NCBI GenBank assembly: GCA_035430165.1
Contig: DAOMGE010000008.1
Coordinates: 1-64,000, forward strand
Reading direction: 5' to 3'
Origin: UBA7239 sp035430165
GTDB lineage: Bacteria; Pseudomonadota; Gammaproteobacteria; Pseudomonadales; UBA7239
Length of the DNA stretch: 64,000 nucleotides
Below, piece after piece: positions 17,494 to 26,255 of this stretch. Positions within the stretch are counted from its first letter, which is position 1. Every line of letters begins with the position of its first letter. Under the pieces are notes generated by a model. That model worked only from the letters and a program-made list of their open reading frames with translations. It searched no databases and had not been told where the DNA came from. Made by a program: the position numbers and the translations under genes.

Positions 17494-19041
17494 TCACACG
17501 GGCGGAAATTTTTCAAAGAAGCTGGTAAACAGCGAATTGAGTTGTTCCTGTGTAATTTCCTTGTCTGCCAGTGAAATAACCGTGCGCATACGCCACACCG
17601 GCTTGTCGAGATGCAGGTCATAAATGTCGACCAGCAATGTTTCATTCAAGGTTTCTACTTCACCGCCAGTATCCATCGAGCCATGGAAATTGTCATCGAC
17701 GTTGGGCAGCGTGGGTGCCATTTCCAGCATCACCGGTTGCGGTGCCTGATAGGCAAATTTCACTTCGATGTCGGGATGACCGAACTGGTAAGCGAGACCC
17801 TTCCGATCAAACGTTGTGCGCAATGCAGATTCCAGCCGGTCTTTCAGGTCGCTGCGTGAAGACTTGAACAGCGCACACTTGACGCGATAGCTTTTGTAAC
17901 TGTGGAAGTCGACATTTTTCACGAAGGAAATATCGCGTTTGGTGTCAGCCATGACAGGGTGTGGATGCGCGCCTTCCAGTTTGAAGCGGAGTGACAGGTT
18001 GGTGCGGGAATCGGCATGCCGCAAGGCTTCATCCTGCGCGATTTTTTCCTCGGCTACGAGATCGTACAGCGCGTCATCCAACGTCTTGCAACCGAGTTCT
18101 TTCGCCTGTGTCATGGCATCTTTCAATTGTTCAACTTTACCGAAATGGATCAACTCGCTGATATAAGGTGTGTTCAGCATGATTTCCACGGCAGGCACGC
18201 GCATCTTCTGCAGGCCGATTGTCAGGCGCTGTGAAACAATCGCGCGCAAGTTCAATGACAAATCCTGCAGCACTTGTGTGTGTGCTGTGTCAGGAAAAAA
18301 ATGCAGGATGCGCTCAATTGCCTGGTTGGCGTTATTTGCATGCAGGGTGGAGACACACAAGTGACCGGTTTCTGCATAAGCCAGTGCATGCTTCATCGTT
18401 TCCATGTCGCGGATTTCACCGATCATGATCACATCGGGTGCTTCACGCATGGCATTGCGCAATGCCGCTGCGTAGGAATCGGTATCGAGCCCGACTTCAC
18501 GCTGGTTGATCAGTGAAGTGCCGTGATGTGAGTGCAGGAATTCAACCGGATCTTCTATCGTGAGGATATGGCCACCCTTGGTCTTGTTGCGATGCGCCAG
18601 CATGGCTGCCAGCGTGCTGGATTTGCCGGTGCCGGTACCCCCTACCAGCAACACCAGTCCACGATCTTCCATAATCAGGTCGCCGAGTATCGGCGGCAGG
18701 TTTAGCGAAGTGAAATCGGGAATCTGGCTGTTGATATGTCGAGCCACCAGCGCCGGTTCGCCACGTTGGCGAAACAGGTTGAGACGAAAGCGACCGATGT
18801 GGCTGATGTCCAGCGACATATTGAGTTCACGGGTTGATTCAAACGTGACGCGTTGTGCTTCATTCAGCACCGAGTAGCAAAGTGCGTGCACCTGTCTGGA
18901 ATCCAGCGTGCTGTCATCCAGGGAAATAAACTGGCCTTCAACTTTTACCAGCGGGCTGGCGCCGACAGACAGGAACAGGTCAGATGCCTTGCGCTTCACC
19001 ATCTGTTCCAGCAACACGGAAAGATCCGGTCCAATTGTCAT
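17494..19041 (-). CDS. pilU: PilU-type twitching ATPase fused to a DUF4136-like domain
   Basis: 515 residues against about 380 for PilU. Residues 1-367 are a PilT/PilU ATPase: Walker A GGTGTGKSS near 134-142, the Asp box ILTIEDPVEF, Walker B VIMIGEIRD and the His box STLHANNANQ. PilU is the accessory retraction motor of type IV pili. From about residue 368 comes an extra 150-residue domain: FHSYKSYRV, then DLKDRLESALRTTFDRKGL, then DIEVKFAYQ, and near the end TLLVDIYDLHLDKPVWRM. This order of segments matches DUF4136, which is normally a lipoprotein domain in the periplasm. Here it would be cytoplasmic. No frameshift is evident at the join. No pilT gene is adjacent. Confidence 0.82.
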   Translation of the reverse strand: MTIGPDLSVLLEQMVKRKASDLFLSVGASPLVKVEGQFISLDDSTLDSRQVHALCYSVLNEAQRVTFESTRELNMSLDISHIGRFRLNLFRQRGEPALVARHINSQIPDFTSLNLPPILGDLIMEDRGLVLLVGGTGTGKSSTLAAMLAHRNKTKGGHILTIEDPVEFLHSHHGTSLINQREVGLDTDSYAAALRNAMREAPDVIMIGEIRDMETMKHALAYAETGHLCVSTLHANNANQAIERILHFFPDTAHTQVLQDLSLNLRAIVSQRLTIGLQKMRVPAVEIMLNTPYISELIHFGKVEQLKDAMTQAKELGCKTLDDALYDLVAEEKIAQDEALRHADSRTNLSLRFKLEGAHPHPVMADTKRDISFVKNVDFHSYKSYRVKCALFKSSRSDLKDRLESALRTTFDRKGLAYQFGHPDIEVKFAYQAPQPVMLEMAPTLPNVDDNFHGSMDTGGEVETLNETLLVDIYDLHLDKPVWRMRTVISLADKEITQEQLNSLFTSFFEKFPPV

Positions 19042-19218
19042 CGGGAATAACTCCAGTTATCAGCGCGTGCGGTTTTGACGCGATTATCGAGGGTATGGGT
19101 CGAAATGCAAGTCAGCACGATTTTGCTGACACCTCACGTTAAATCATCGCCGGTCTGTTTACAGGGTGGATTTGCGCATACACTAGCACTGCCTTCAATT
19201 TGATAAAGGGAAATGACC

Positions 19219-19938
19219 ATGGCAACAGCGAAACCAGCAGCACGTAAATCCACACGCAAGCCGGCTGCCAAGAAAGCCGCTCCCGTGAAAGCATACGCAA
19301 GAAAAGCATCGGCCACTGTCAAACGCAAGGCGAGTGCCAGCACAGCGGCGGCTCCCGGTGTGTTAGCCGCAGTGACGGCGTATCATTTCCCTTCCATTGA
19401 CCAGATGATTGCTTCAACGAAAGCGGCACTGAATGATCATGAATCTGCACTCGGCAAGGCAGAACAGATGGTCAAGAGTGCGATGGCTTCCGTGCGCGAT
19501 GCCGAAAATCTGTTGATGGAAAAAAGCAAGGTGGCCAGGGCCAAGGGCACTGCGACGGCCAAGGCGGCGATGAAAAAAGCCAGGGAGCAGCAGAAGAAAG
19601 CCAAAGCCATGGTTAACGTGGCCAAGGCGAAATACAAGGAACTGCAGCTGGCCTATAAAGGTGCGCTGGGTTCCATGAAAAAAATCAGCAAGGCGCAAGA
19701 GGCATTGTTGAGCAAGGCAGCCAGGGAAGAAGAAAAATTGCTGAAAGAATTGATGAAAGCGGAAAGCAAGCAGTTGAAAGGCCTGACAAAAGCCAAGCCA
19801 AAAGCGAAAAAGGCTTCAGCCAGGAAAAAAGCACCAGCCAAGCCAAAAGTTTCAGCTAAACCCAGAGTTTCAGCTAAACCAAAGGCGGCTGCGAAGCCGA
19901 AGGCTGCCGCTAAAAAAGCCGCGACACGTAAAAAATAA
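19219..19938 (+). CDS. Lys/Ala-rich histone H1-like (AlgP-like) protein
   Basis: 239 residues from the second ATG. AAAGGGAA (19205-19212) is 8 bp from the ATG at 19219 but only 2 bp from the ATG at 19213, so the later start is preferred. The N-terminus (1-45) and C-terminus (195-239) are basic Lys/Ala/Pro tails; the C-terminal tail contains SAKP and AAKPKA repeats. The middle (about 60-190) is a predicted coiled coil. This tripartite form resembles Pseudomonas AlgP/AlgR3 and other bacterial H1-like proteins that bind DNA or RNA. Such tails often vary in repeat number between strains. Confidence 0.75.
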   Translation: MATAKPAARKSTRKPAAKKAAPVKAYARKASATVKRKASASTAAAPGVLAAVTAYHFPSIDQMIASTKAALNDHESALGKAEQMVKSAMASVRDAENLLMEKSKVARAKGTATAKAAMKKAREQQKKAKAMVNVAKAKYKELQLAYKGALGSMKKISKAQEALLSKAAREEEKLLKELMKAESKQLKGLTKAKPKAKKASARKKAPAKPKVSAKPRVSAKPKAAAKPKAAAKKAATRKK

Positions 19939-19955
19939 CGCCTGGCAATCTGGAG

Positions 19956-19992
19956 ACAGCAGGGGGACCTATCATCATTCTCCCCCTGCTGT
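19956..19992. terminator. bidirectional terminator-like hairpin
   Basis: A perfect 12-bp stem, ACAGCAGGGGGA / TCCCCCTGCTGT, with a 13-base loop, between the convergent H1-like gene and the PNPOx-like gene. The T tract after it is weak (TATTTC). Confidence 0.6.
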
Positions 19993-19996
19993 TATT

Positions 19997-20455
19997 TCAG
20001 AACTCGCGGGCATCCTGCATGCGTTGCTGGTAATCCCAGCCATTGATATAGACCGGGTTCAGGCGAATCGCCACTTCGTCTTCCGAGCGCGACAACAACC
20101 AGCGCGCCAAACGGCTTTCCTCACGGATAAAATATCGTGACAACAATCTGGGCAGTATCTCTGCACCCTTGGCAGGAATAATTTCCACTTCGCCATGGCC
20201 GCGTGCTCCCGCATATGGCGGTTCGTTATTCGCAATTTCAAAACCGACGCGGGCATCCTTGCGCAAATGCGTCAGGAGTTTGGCGTCCTTGTGCGTGACA
20301 CACCAGAATGCCTGCCCGTCGAATAAAAACCACAACGGCACAATGAGCGGGAAACGGCTGTCGGTGTTGCAGGCAATCCGCAACGGTGTACGGGATGCCT
20401 CGATAAAATTTGCAAGTCGGGTATCACTGTGGATCTTGCTGATTGCATCGTTCAT
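19997..20455 (-). CDS. pyridoxamine 5'-phosphate oxidase-like FMN-binding protein
   Basis: 152 residues from the ATG in MNDAISKIHSD; AAGGAG lies upstream, so the nine extra residues of the longer frame are not used. The split-barrel segments (PLIVPLWFLFDGQAFWCVTHKDAK, VGFEIANNEPPYAGARGHGEVEI) match the PNPOx-like family, which binds FMN or related cofactors and includes many general-stress proteins. Last gene of the MerR/B12 operon, 30 bp after the cfa-like gene. The exact substrate is unknown. Confidence 0.75.
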   Translation of the reverse strand: MNDAISKIHSDTRLANFIEASRTPLRIACNTDSRFPLIVPLWFLFDGQAFWCVTHKDAKLLTHLRKDARVGFEIANNEPPYAGARGHGEVEIIPAKGAEILPRLLSRYFIREESRLARWLLSRSEDEVAIRLNPVYINGWDYQQRMQDAREF

Positions 20456-20485
20456 TGTCGTTTTCTCCTTTTCGCCCGGCAAGCA

Positions 20486-21793
20486 TCAGTGCAAGGCGCG
20501 ATGTTTTGTAAAAAGCAGCTGGTGTGTACCGATACTGTGTTCAAGAAATCCGCCTTCGCAGTAACACAGGTAAAACTCCCACATGCGCATGAAAGACAGG
20601 TCAAATCCGAGTGCCATCACCTGTTTGCTATTGAACAGGAATCGTTGCCGCCAGTGGTTCAGCGTGAGGGCGTAGTCGGCAGTGATATCCGAGAGTGCCA
20701 GCAATTCAAGTTCCGTATGCTCACGCGTCAGTTGCCTGATACGCGTGACAGTAGGCAAACAACCGCCAGGGAAAATGTACTGCCGGATAAAATCGGTTTC
20801 CTGTAAATAGCGTTCGTACAGGTCATCGCGGATAGTGATAGCCTGGATCAGCGCACGACTGCCCGGTTTCAGCAGGTTGTCACAGATTTCAAAATATACC
20901 TGCTGGAATTCCGCGCCCACAGCCTCGATCATCTCGATGGATACCAGCTTGTCATAGTGGCCTGTCAGTTCACGATAATCCATTAGCAGCAAGGTAATCC
21001 TGTGGCTCAATCCTTCCTGTTCAATACGTGCCCTGGCATAGTCATACTGTTCCTGCGAGATCGTGGTGGTGGTAACACGGCATCCATAATGTCTGGCGGC
21101 GTATATCGCCATGCCACCCCAGCCCGTGCCGATTTCCAGTAAATGATCGTCAGGCGTCAACTGTAACTGCTGGCAAACCAGTTGCAATTTGTATTGCGAT
21201 GCTTCCGCCAGCGGCTCGACAGGATGACGAAACACAGCTGACGAATACATCATGGACGGATCGAGAAACAACTCGAAAAAAGCATTGCTGAGATCGTAAT
21301 GGGCGCGGATATTCTGTTGTGAACCTTCCGGTGTATTGCGATTCATCGCCTGTGCCGCTTTCAGTGCCATGCGTGCCATAAAACTTTGCTGGCCATCCAG
21401 CCCCAGCAAAATATCGCGGTTGCGCACCAGCAAGCGGATGACTTGTGTCAGGTCAGGCGATGTCCAGTAGCCCGCCATGTACGCTTCGCCTGCACCGATA
21501 GAGCCGCGTGTTACCACATCACGCCACATTTCTGCGTGGTTGATGCGAATGGATGCATTGATATCGCTGTCTGACTGCAAAGCCCCGAAACTGTATACCT
21601 TGCCGTTTTCAAAAACAGCAAGGCGACCGCCACGGATTTTTTTAAGCATCGCAAACACGGCACTGCGATACATGGATTCCGTAGCAAACAGGTTGTCCGG
21701 TGTTTCCTGGATACTGTCGGGAATGGATGAGGGTTTATGCAGCAGCGACAAGCCGCGATTGATGTGTCTGGCAAGATTCAACATGGCATTCAT
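20486..21793 (-). CDS. cfa: cyclopropane-fatty-acyl-phospholipid synthase family methyltransferase
   Basis: 435 residues from the ATG in MNAMLNLARHINRG; AGGAGATG upstream and a 4-bp overlap with the DUF1365 gene support this start. The SAM-binding motif is LLEIGTGWGGMAIYAA. MEMIEAVG-type segment SIEMIEAVGAEFQQVYF and the YIFPGGCLPT loop are typical of CFA synthases. These enzymes methylate the double bond of unsaturated phospholipid acyl chains. In Rhodobacter sphaeroides a cfa-like gene in a comparable cluster is linked to singlet-oxygen response and furan fatty acids, so the product here may be a methylated or further-modified acyl chain and not a plain cyclopropane (inference). Confidence 0.88.
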   Translation of the reverse strand: MNAMLNLARHINRGLSLLHKPSSIPDSIQETPDNLFATESMYRSAVFAMLKKIRGGRLAVFENGKVYSFGALQSDSDINASIRINHAEMWRDVVTRGSIGAGEAYMAGYWTSPDLTQVIRLLVRNRDILLGLDGQQSFMARMALKAAQAMNRNTPEGSQQNIRAHYDLSNAFFELFLDPSMMYSSAVFRHPVEPLAEASQYKLQLVCQQLQLTPDDHLLEIGTGWGGMAIYAARHYGCRVTTTTISQEQYDYARARIEQEGLSHRITLLLMDYRELTGHYDKLVSIEMIEAVGAEFQQVYFEICDNLLKPGSRALIQAITIRDDLYERYLQETDFIRQYIFPGGCLPTVTRIRQLTREHTELELLALSDITADYALTLNHWRQRFLFNSKQVMALGFDLSFMRMWEFYLCYCEGGFLEHSIGTHQLLFTKHRALH

Positions 21794-22659
21794 GGATGCA
21801 TCTCCTGTGTGGCGGCAATGTGTTCCGGCCGGGACGGGCGTGAAAGGGATGGTTTTGCAAGGGGTGATCGTGCAAGTGATGAGGGTCGTGACGTTGGTGG
21901 ATGTGGATGAAAGCGCGCGCCACGCAGCCACAATTGCAGCGCTTGCCAGTAAATGCCGATAGCAACCTGTAAGGTCATCAGTGGAAATTGCCAGAGCAAT
22001 TGCAGCAGGTTTGCCCGCGTAAGCGGTTTGCGCTGCAGTGTGAGCGTGGCATCGTTGACTACCGTTTCATCGTGGCCGTTTGCAATACGGTTTTCGAGAT
22101 GCAGAGACAGCCTGTTACCTGCTGTGTTGAAACGTGCCACGTAATCCATTGCCATGGGATTGAATGGAGAGACATGCATCTGTTTCGCGAAGCGTGTTGC
22201 ATGACGGTTTTTATCCGGATCAACCGGCAAGACATATGCGATACGTTCACGCCACGGTGTGTTGGTCACCTCGGCAATCAGGTATTGCAGGGTTTTTCCG
22301 TCTTTCGCAAAACAATAAAAACAACTGATGGGATTGATCGCAAAACCCAGGTAACGCGGATGTGTCAGCAGGCGTACCGGGCCAGCAGCAATCTTGCCCG
22401 TGTTGCGCAGCAAGGTATGGTTGACGCGATCCATCAGTGACTGGCCCGGTTCGTCGGCGAGATAGTCACTTTCACAAAACCAGCCAAGATTGAATCGGCC
22501 TGAGGACCAGAAGGGAATCTTGTTGAACAGCGTCGGCAATTCAGCCAGATCGAGATACAACATCGCCATGGGATAAGTGAAGCGATGTTGTCCGGACACA
22601 AAGCGCCGATGGCGGATTTTGCCGGTGTAGATAGCGCTCTGCCGTGCCGTGTCACTCAT
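21790..22659 (-). CDS. DUF1365 domain protein
   Basis: 289 residues. IYTGKIRHRRFVSGQHRFTYPMAMLYLDL at the N-terminus and PRYLGFAINPISCFYCF are hallmarks of DUF1365. The fold is of unknown activity but nearly always lies next to an FAD amine-oxidase-like protein and a Cfa-like methyltransferase, as here. The C-terminal ~35 residues are Pro/Ser/Arg-rich and look disordered. Overlaps both neighbours by 4 bp. Confidence 0.85.
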   Translation of the reverse strand: MSDTARQSAIYTGKIRHRRFVSGQHRFTYPMAMLYLDLAELPTLFNKIPFWSSGRFNLGWFCESDYLADEPGQSLMDRVNHTLLRNTGKIAAGPVRLLTHPRYLGFAINPISCFYCFAKDGKTLQYLIAEVTNTPWRERIAYVLPVDPDKNRHATRFAKQMHVSPFNPMAMDYVARFNTAGNRLSLHLENRIANGHDETVVNDATLTLQRKPLTRANLLQLLWQFPLMTLQVAIGIYWQALQLWLRGARFHPHPPTSRPSSLARSPLAKPSLSRPSRPEHIAATQEMHP

Positions 22660-23906
22660 AATTGCTCACCGAATGCAGCGGCCACGCGTAATGCACTGAC
22701 GACGCCATCTTCATGAAAGCCGTTGCGCCAGTAGGCACCACAAAACCAGGTGCGGTTGACGCCATTGATCTCGGCCCAGCGTGCCTGCGCTTTCATGCCT
22801 GCCAGCGTAAAAACCGGATGACTGTACTGGAACTGGCGAATGATTTTTCCAGGATCAATGGCCTGTGTATGGTTGAGCGTCACACAAAAGGTATGGCTGG
22901 ATTGCAGGTTCTGCAGGATATTCATGTTGTAGGTGAGCACAGCATGCGACTGCTCATCGGCACTGAGGTGATAATTCCAGCTGGCCCATGCACGGCGACT
23001 TTTTGGCAGCAGGCTGCTGTCTGTGTGTAACACCACATCATTATTCTGGTAGGGAATAGCACCCAGGATGTCCTGTTCCTTGCCCGATGCATCGGCCAGC
23101 AAGTGCAGGGCCTGGTCGCTATGACAGGCGAATACCACCTGGTCAAACGCTTCACTGCTGGCATCCGAATCCACTCGCACACCACTGGCGAGGCGTGTCA
23201 CGCGAGTGACGGCGCTGCCAGTGCGGATGCGATGGGCAAACGATTCGGTAAGCGGTTGCAAATAACTGCGTGATCCACCGGGGATCACGTACCACTGCGG
23301 CCGGTTCCGGATGTTCAGCAATCCATGGTTGCGAAAAAACCGTACAAAAAACTGCAACGGAAATTCAAGCATGGTTCTGGTGCTGGCAGACCAGATCGCA
23401 GCACCCATCGGTATCAGGTAGTGCCTGGTAAATTCATCACTGTATCCGTTCTGTTGCAGGTAGGTGGCGAGCGATATGCCGTCTGGCAATTTGCCGCTGT
23501 CCATATCCGCAACGCTTTCACGATTGAAACGCAGTATGTCGCGCACCATGCGCAGGAATGAGGGACGCAACAGGTTGAGGCGTTGTGAAAACAGGCCATC
23601 CAGTCCACTGCCGCTGTACTCCAGACGATTGTGGTCAGCCCTGACGCTGAAAGACATTTCGGTTTTTTGTTGGTCGATGCCCAGTTGGCCAAGCAGTTTG
23701 ATGAAATTCGGGTAAGTCCATTCGTTATAGACAATAAAACCGGTATCAATTGCCTGCTTTTCACCGTCAGGCATGACGACATCAACCGTCGCGGTGTGAC
23801 CGCCAATCCGCGTATCGGCTTCAAATACCGTAATGTCGTTACGGCGATTGAGCAGGTAGGCACAGGTGAGGCCGGCAATGCCGCTGCCGATGATGGCAAT
23901 CTTCAT
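22656..23906 (-). CDS. FAD-dependent amine-oxidase-like oxidoreductase
   Basis: 416 residues. The dinucleotide motif IAIIGSGIAGLTCAYLL is at the extreme N-terminus, with the acidic end FEADTRIGGHTATV. The C-terminal FAD-closing segment is TWFCGAYWRNGFHEDGVVSALR. This type (not a classical monoamine oxidase) is the usual partner of DUF1365 and Cfa proteins. A role in oxidising or desaturating acyl chains made by the Cfa-like enzyme is plausible but not shown. Overlaps both neighbours by 4 bp. Confidence 0.85.
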   Translation of the reverse strand: MKIAIIGSGIAGLTCAYLLNRRNDITVFEADTRIGGHTATVDVVMPDGEKQAIDTGFIVYNEWTYPNFIKLLGQLGIDQQKTEMSFSVRADHNRLEYSGSGLDGLFSQRLNLLRPSFLRMVRDILRFNRESVADMDSGKLPDGISLATYLQQNGYSDEFTRHYLIPMGAAIWSASTRTMLEFPLQFFVRFFRNHGLLNIRNRPQWYVIPGGSRSYLQPLTESFAHRIRTGSAVTRVTRLASGVRVDSDASSEAFDQVVFACHSDQALHLLADASGKEQDILGAIPYQNNDVVLHTDSSLLPKSRRAWASWNYHLSADEQSHAVLTYNMNILQNLQSSHTFCVTLNHTQAIDPGKIIRQFQYSHPVFTLAGMKAQARWAEINGVNRTWFCGAYWRNGFHEDGVVSALRVAAAFGEQL

Positions 23907-24346
23907 GGCACCAGTTTCCTTTTTAGCCAGCGGCTGACCTGTCCCAGTAATGGCAGGTTGTCATGCAGCATGCTACTGACATCGTAGTAATCGCGATGGA
24001 ATGCTATTTTTTCTCCCAGGAGTTCGAGGTGGCTGATGCCATCGATAACCAGTGGCTTGCCATTGTTCAATGCGCGATGGCGCAGGTGCATTTTCCAGAC
24101 AATAAAAATCTGCTCATGGCACTGCGAGTGTTTCTCAAACCGGAACTGGCAGGCATCGAGGTTTTTATAGGCATGATTGAAATACGCCATCATGGCTGTG
24201 ATGCCCTGTACCTGTTCGACAGGATCAATAAACACGGCATCGTCGTGATAGTAGGCTGCAAGGTTTGCACGGGAAAATATTGCCGGTGATGAATACAGCG
24301 CTTGCAGGCCATCCAGCCATTGCGCATCAATGTGGAATTCGTTCAT
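23903..24346 (-). CDS. NTF2/SnoaL-like protein
   Basis: 147 residues with the cone-shaped NTF2-like pattern: an N-terminal helix, FIDPVEQVQGITAMMAYFNHAY, then beta strands with FIVWKMHLRHR and VIDGISHLEL, ending in EKIAFHRDYYDVS. Members bind small hydrophobic ligands or act as isomerases. Similar proteins occur beside LitR/CarH-type regulators in Pseudomonas (recalled, not searched). Its ATG overlaps the stop of the MerR gene. Confidence 0.72.
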   Translation of the reverse strand: MNEFHIDAQWLDGLQALYSSPAIFSRANLAAYYHDDAVFIDPVEQVQGITAMMAYFNHAYKNLDACQFRFEKHSQCHEQIFIVWKMHLRHRALNNGKPLVIDGISHLELLGEKIAFHRDYYDVSSMLHDNLPLLGQVSRWLKRKLVP

Positions 24347-25278
24347 GGCGCTTCGCCTTTCAGGAGATGGCCGATCGTGCTCACCGCAGTGCGCAGCACA
24401 GGGGGCAGGGTGGTGATGCCACTCAGTTCGCTGATGGACGGTGTGATAGCCAGCCAGTCACCGCCGAGCAAAAAAGGCACATGGGCATGGTTGGCGGCCC
24501 GCACCAGTTCCTGCTCTGCCTGCAAGATGTCCGGTTTGCTGTTGCTGTGGCAGATCACAGCGCCGATGGTGTTGCTGGAAGACGCCTTGTACTGTTCGAT
24601 GATGTAGGGAATTTCCCGCAAGTTGCAGGCCTCGAATAACAGATGCAAGCGGTAACCGGCTTCAAGCAAGGCGAGTGCGAGTAACAGCGCCTGTATGCCA
24701 TGCTGGTGTCCATCAACGGCAATGAGTAACAGGGGCATGCCATGATTGTTGCTGTTGTTATGGCGGATGCGGCTCATGAGATCGGCACGCAATTCGCTGG
24801 CAAAAAATATTTTTTCTGCGCTACCGCCAAAACGGAGTTGTGATGCACGATCAAGCGCGGTCTGTACTGGCAGGAAATAATTGCTGTTCAGCGTATCCAG
24901 TGGATAGTTGCCGAATAGTTCGTTCAATTGTTGTTCCAGTTTTTCACGCTGGAATTGTGTAACGAGTTCGAGTGTGCGGTTAATAGTGTCCTGCCAGTGG
25001 CTGTCGGTTTGCTCTGCGACAGCACTGGCACCCGGCTCTTGATCCTTGTCGAGCAGGGGACGGACTTTGCTGATGGCCACGCCGCGATCCAGCCAGTTCA
25101 TGATCTGCCGGATTTTCTCGACGTCTTCTTGGGTGTAGAAGCGGTGACCTTTGCTCGTCCGTTGTGGTTTCAACAGGCCATAACGCCTTTCCCAGGCACG
25201 CAAGGTCACTGCATTGACGCCAGAAATTTCAGACAATTGGCGAATAGAAAACTGTTCAGTATCCATTGTCATGTTCAT
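24343..25278 (-). CDS. MerR-family regulator with B12-binding-like domain (CarH/LitR type)
   Basis: 311 residues from the ATG that lies 1 bp after the stop of the DUF523 gene; the longer frame begins inside that gene. Residues 8-75 are a MerR winged helix (FSIRQLSEISGVNAVTLRAWERRYG, then SKGHRFYTQEDV). The C-terminal domain reads VDGHQHG with Asp189-x-His191-x-x-Gly194, the DxHxxG cobalamin motif, and later FLLGGDWL, matching the distal GG motif. CarH/LitR proteins bind adenosylcobalamin in the dark, repress their operators, and release DNA on illumination. The gene would thus repress its own operon. Ligand binding is inferred from the motif alone. Confidence 0.82.
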   Translation of the reverse strand: MNMTMDTEQFSIRQLSEISGVNAVTLRAWERRYGLLKPQRTSKGHRFYTQEDVEKIRQIMNWLDRGVAISKVRPLLDKDQEPGASAVAEQTDSHWQDTINRTLELVTQFQREKLEQQLNELFGNYPLDTLNSNYFLPVQTALDRASQLRFGGSAEKIFFASELRADLMSRIRHNNSNNHGMPLLLIAVDGHQHGIQALLLALALLEAGYRLHLLFEACNLREIPYIIEQYKASSSNTIGAVICHSNSKPDILQAEQELVRAANHAHVPFLLGGDWLAITPSISELSGITTLPPVLRTAVSTIGHLLKGEAP

Positions 25279-25279
25279 G

Positions 25280-26254
25280 TCACTTGTTGTTGCGGAGACC
25301 GAGTTCATCGGGATAGGGATTGAGGAAGCGCTGTTCGTTGGCATAGTCATCCGGATAACGTGAAAGCAGGTGTCGCAACATCGACAAGGGAACGATCAGC
25401 GGCACAATCCCGTGTCGGTACTGGGTGACCAGCGTATTCAGCGATTCTTTTTCAGACTCATGTAAATGTTTTTTTACAAAGCCACCCAGGTGTTGCAATG
25501 CGTTGGTGTTGCTGGCGCGTGTGGATTTTTTTTCCAGTGCCTGCATCACCAGTGAAAAAAACTGCTTTGCGTGTGTCCGGAGATCCGGCACCACGAGGTT
25601 CGACAACAACGGCCCGATCTTGCGATAGGTACTTTCATCGTGGGCCAGTACCAGGAATTTGTAACGGGACCAGAATGCAATCAGGCTCTGTGCAGTGATT
25701 GTCGGCAGCACGGTCGTGTGCCATTCGTGCCAGGTGTAGACACGCAGGACAAAGTTTTCGCAGAGATCGGCATCGTTCAGCCGTCCGGATTCTTCAACAG
25801 GTAATTGTGGCCAGATGTCAGTCAGGCGTCTGGCAAAGATGCCGCGCGAACTGTCGTTGATCTGGGTGCCGTTGCCGTTATAGGCCTTCACCCGGAACAG
25901 GCCGCAGCTGGGCGATTTTTCCGTGAAGATGTAACCGCACAGGGCAGGTTCAGCAGCCTGTACGACATCGGCATAGTCAGCCAGCTCGCTGGTGATGTCC
26001 CTTTGCGGATCTGTGTGCTGGATGGCCCTCAGCGTTCCCGGCTCCCCGACCAGCCGGATGATGGGTCGCGGCGTGCCAAGTCCGATGGCCATTTCGGGGC
26101 AAAAGGGTTTGAAAGCAAAGTACCGTGCGAGAACATCCTGGCAGTAGGAAGAGCGCTTGTGCTGGCCGTCATAACGGACTTTCTCGCCCAGCAGGCAAGA
26201 ACTGATGCCGACCGGGATCGGGTGTAATTCGCTATCTGTCCATGCGGGTTTCAT
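25280..26254 (-). CDS. DUF523 and DUF1722 two-domain protein
   Basis: 324 residues from the first ATG; the longer frame uses a TTG inside an operator-like box. The N-terminal DUF523 half has VGISSCLLGEKVRYDGQHK and FCPEMAIGLGTPRP, then SPSCG. The C-terminal DUF1722 half has RYKFLVLAHDESTYRKIGPLL. The Cys residues of DUF523 (SSCLLG, FCPE, SPSCG) could bind a metal or cluster. In many gammaproteobacteria this protein lies beside photolyase and LitR-type genes, and a role in light or DNA-damage response is suspected. First gene of the seven-gene operon. Confidence 0.83.
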   Translation of the reverse strand: MKPAWTDSELHPIPVGISSCLLGEKVRYDGQHKRSSYCQDVLARYFAFKPFCPEMAIGLGTPRPIIRLVGEPGTLRAIQHTDPQRDITSELADYADVVQAAEPALCGYIFTEKSPSCGLFRVKAYNGNGTQINDSSRGIFARRLTDIWPQLPVEESGRLNDADLCENFVLRVYTWHEWHTTVLPTITAQSLIAFWSRYKFLVLAHDESTYRKIGPLLSNLVVPDLRTHAKQFFSLVMQALEKKSTRASNTNALQHLGGFVKKHLHESEKESLNTLVTQYRHGIVPLIVPLSMLRHLLSRYPDDYANEQRFLNPYPDELGLRNNK

Positions 26255-26255
26255 A

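Noticed and set aside
19801..19935. CRISPR or satellite repeat in the 3' end of the H1-like gene
   Set aside because: The short repeats are in-frame codons for Ala/Lys/Pro motifs, not spacer-separated repeats.
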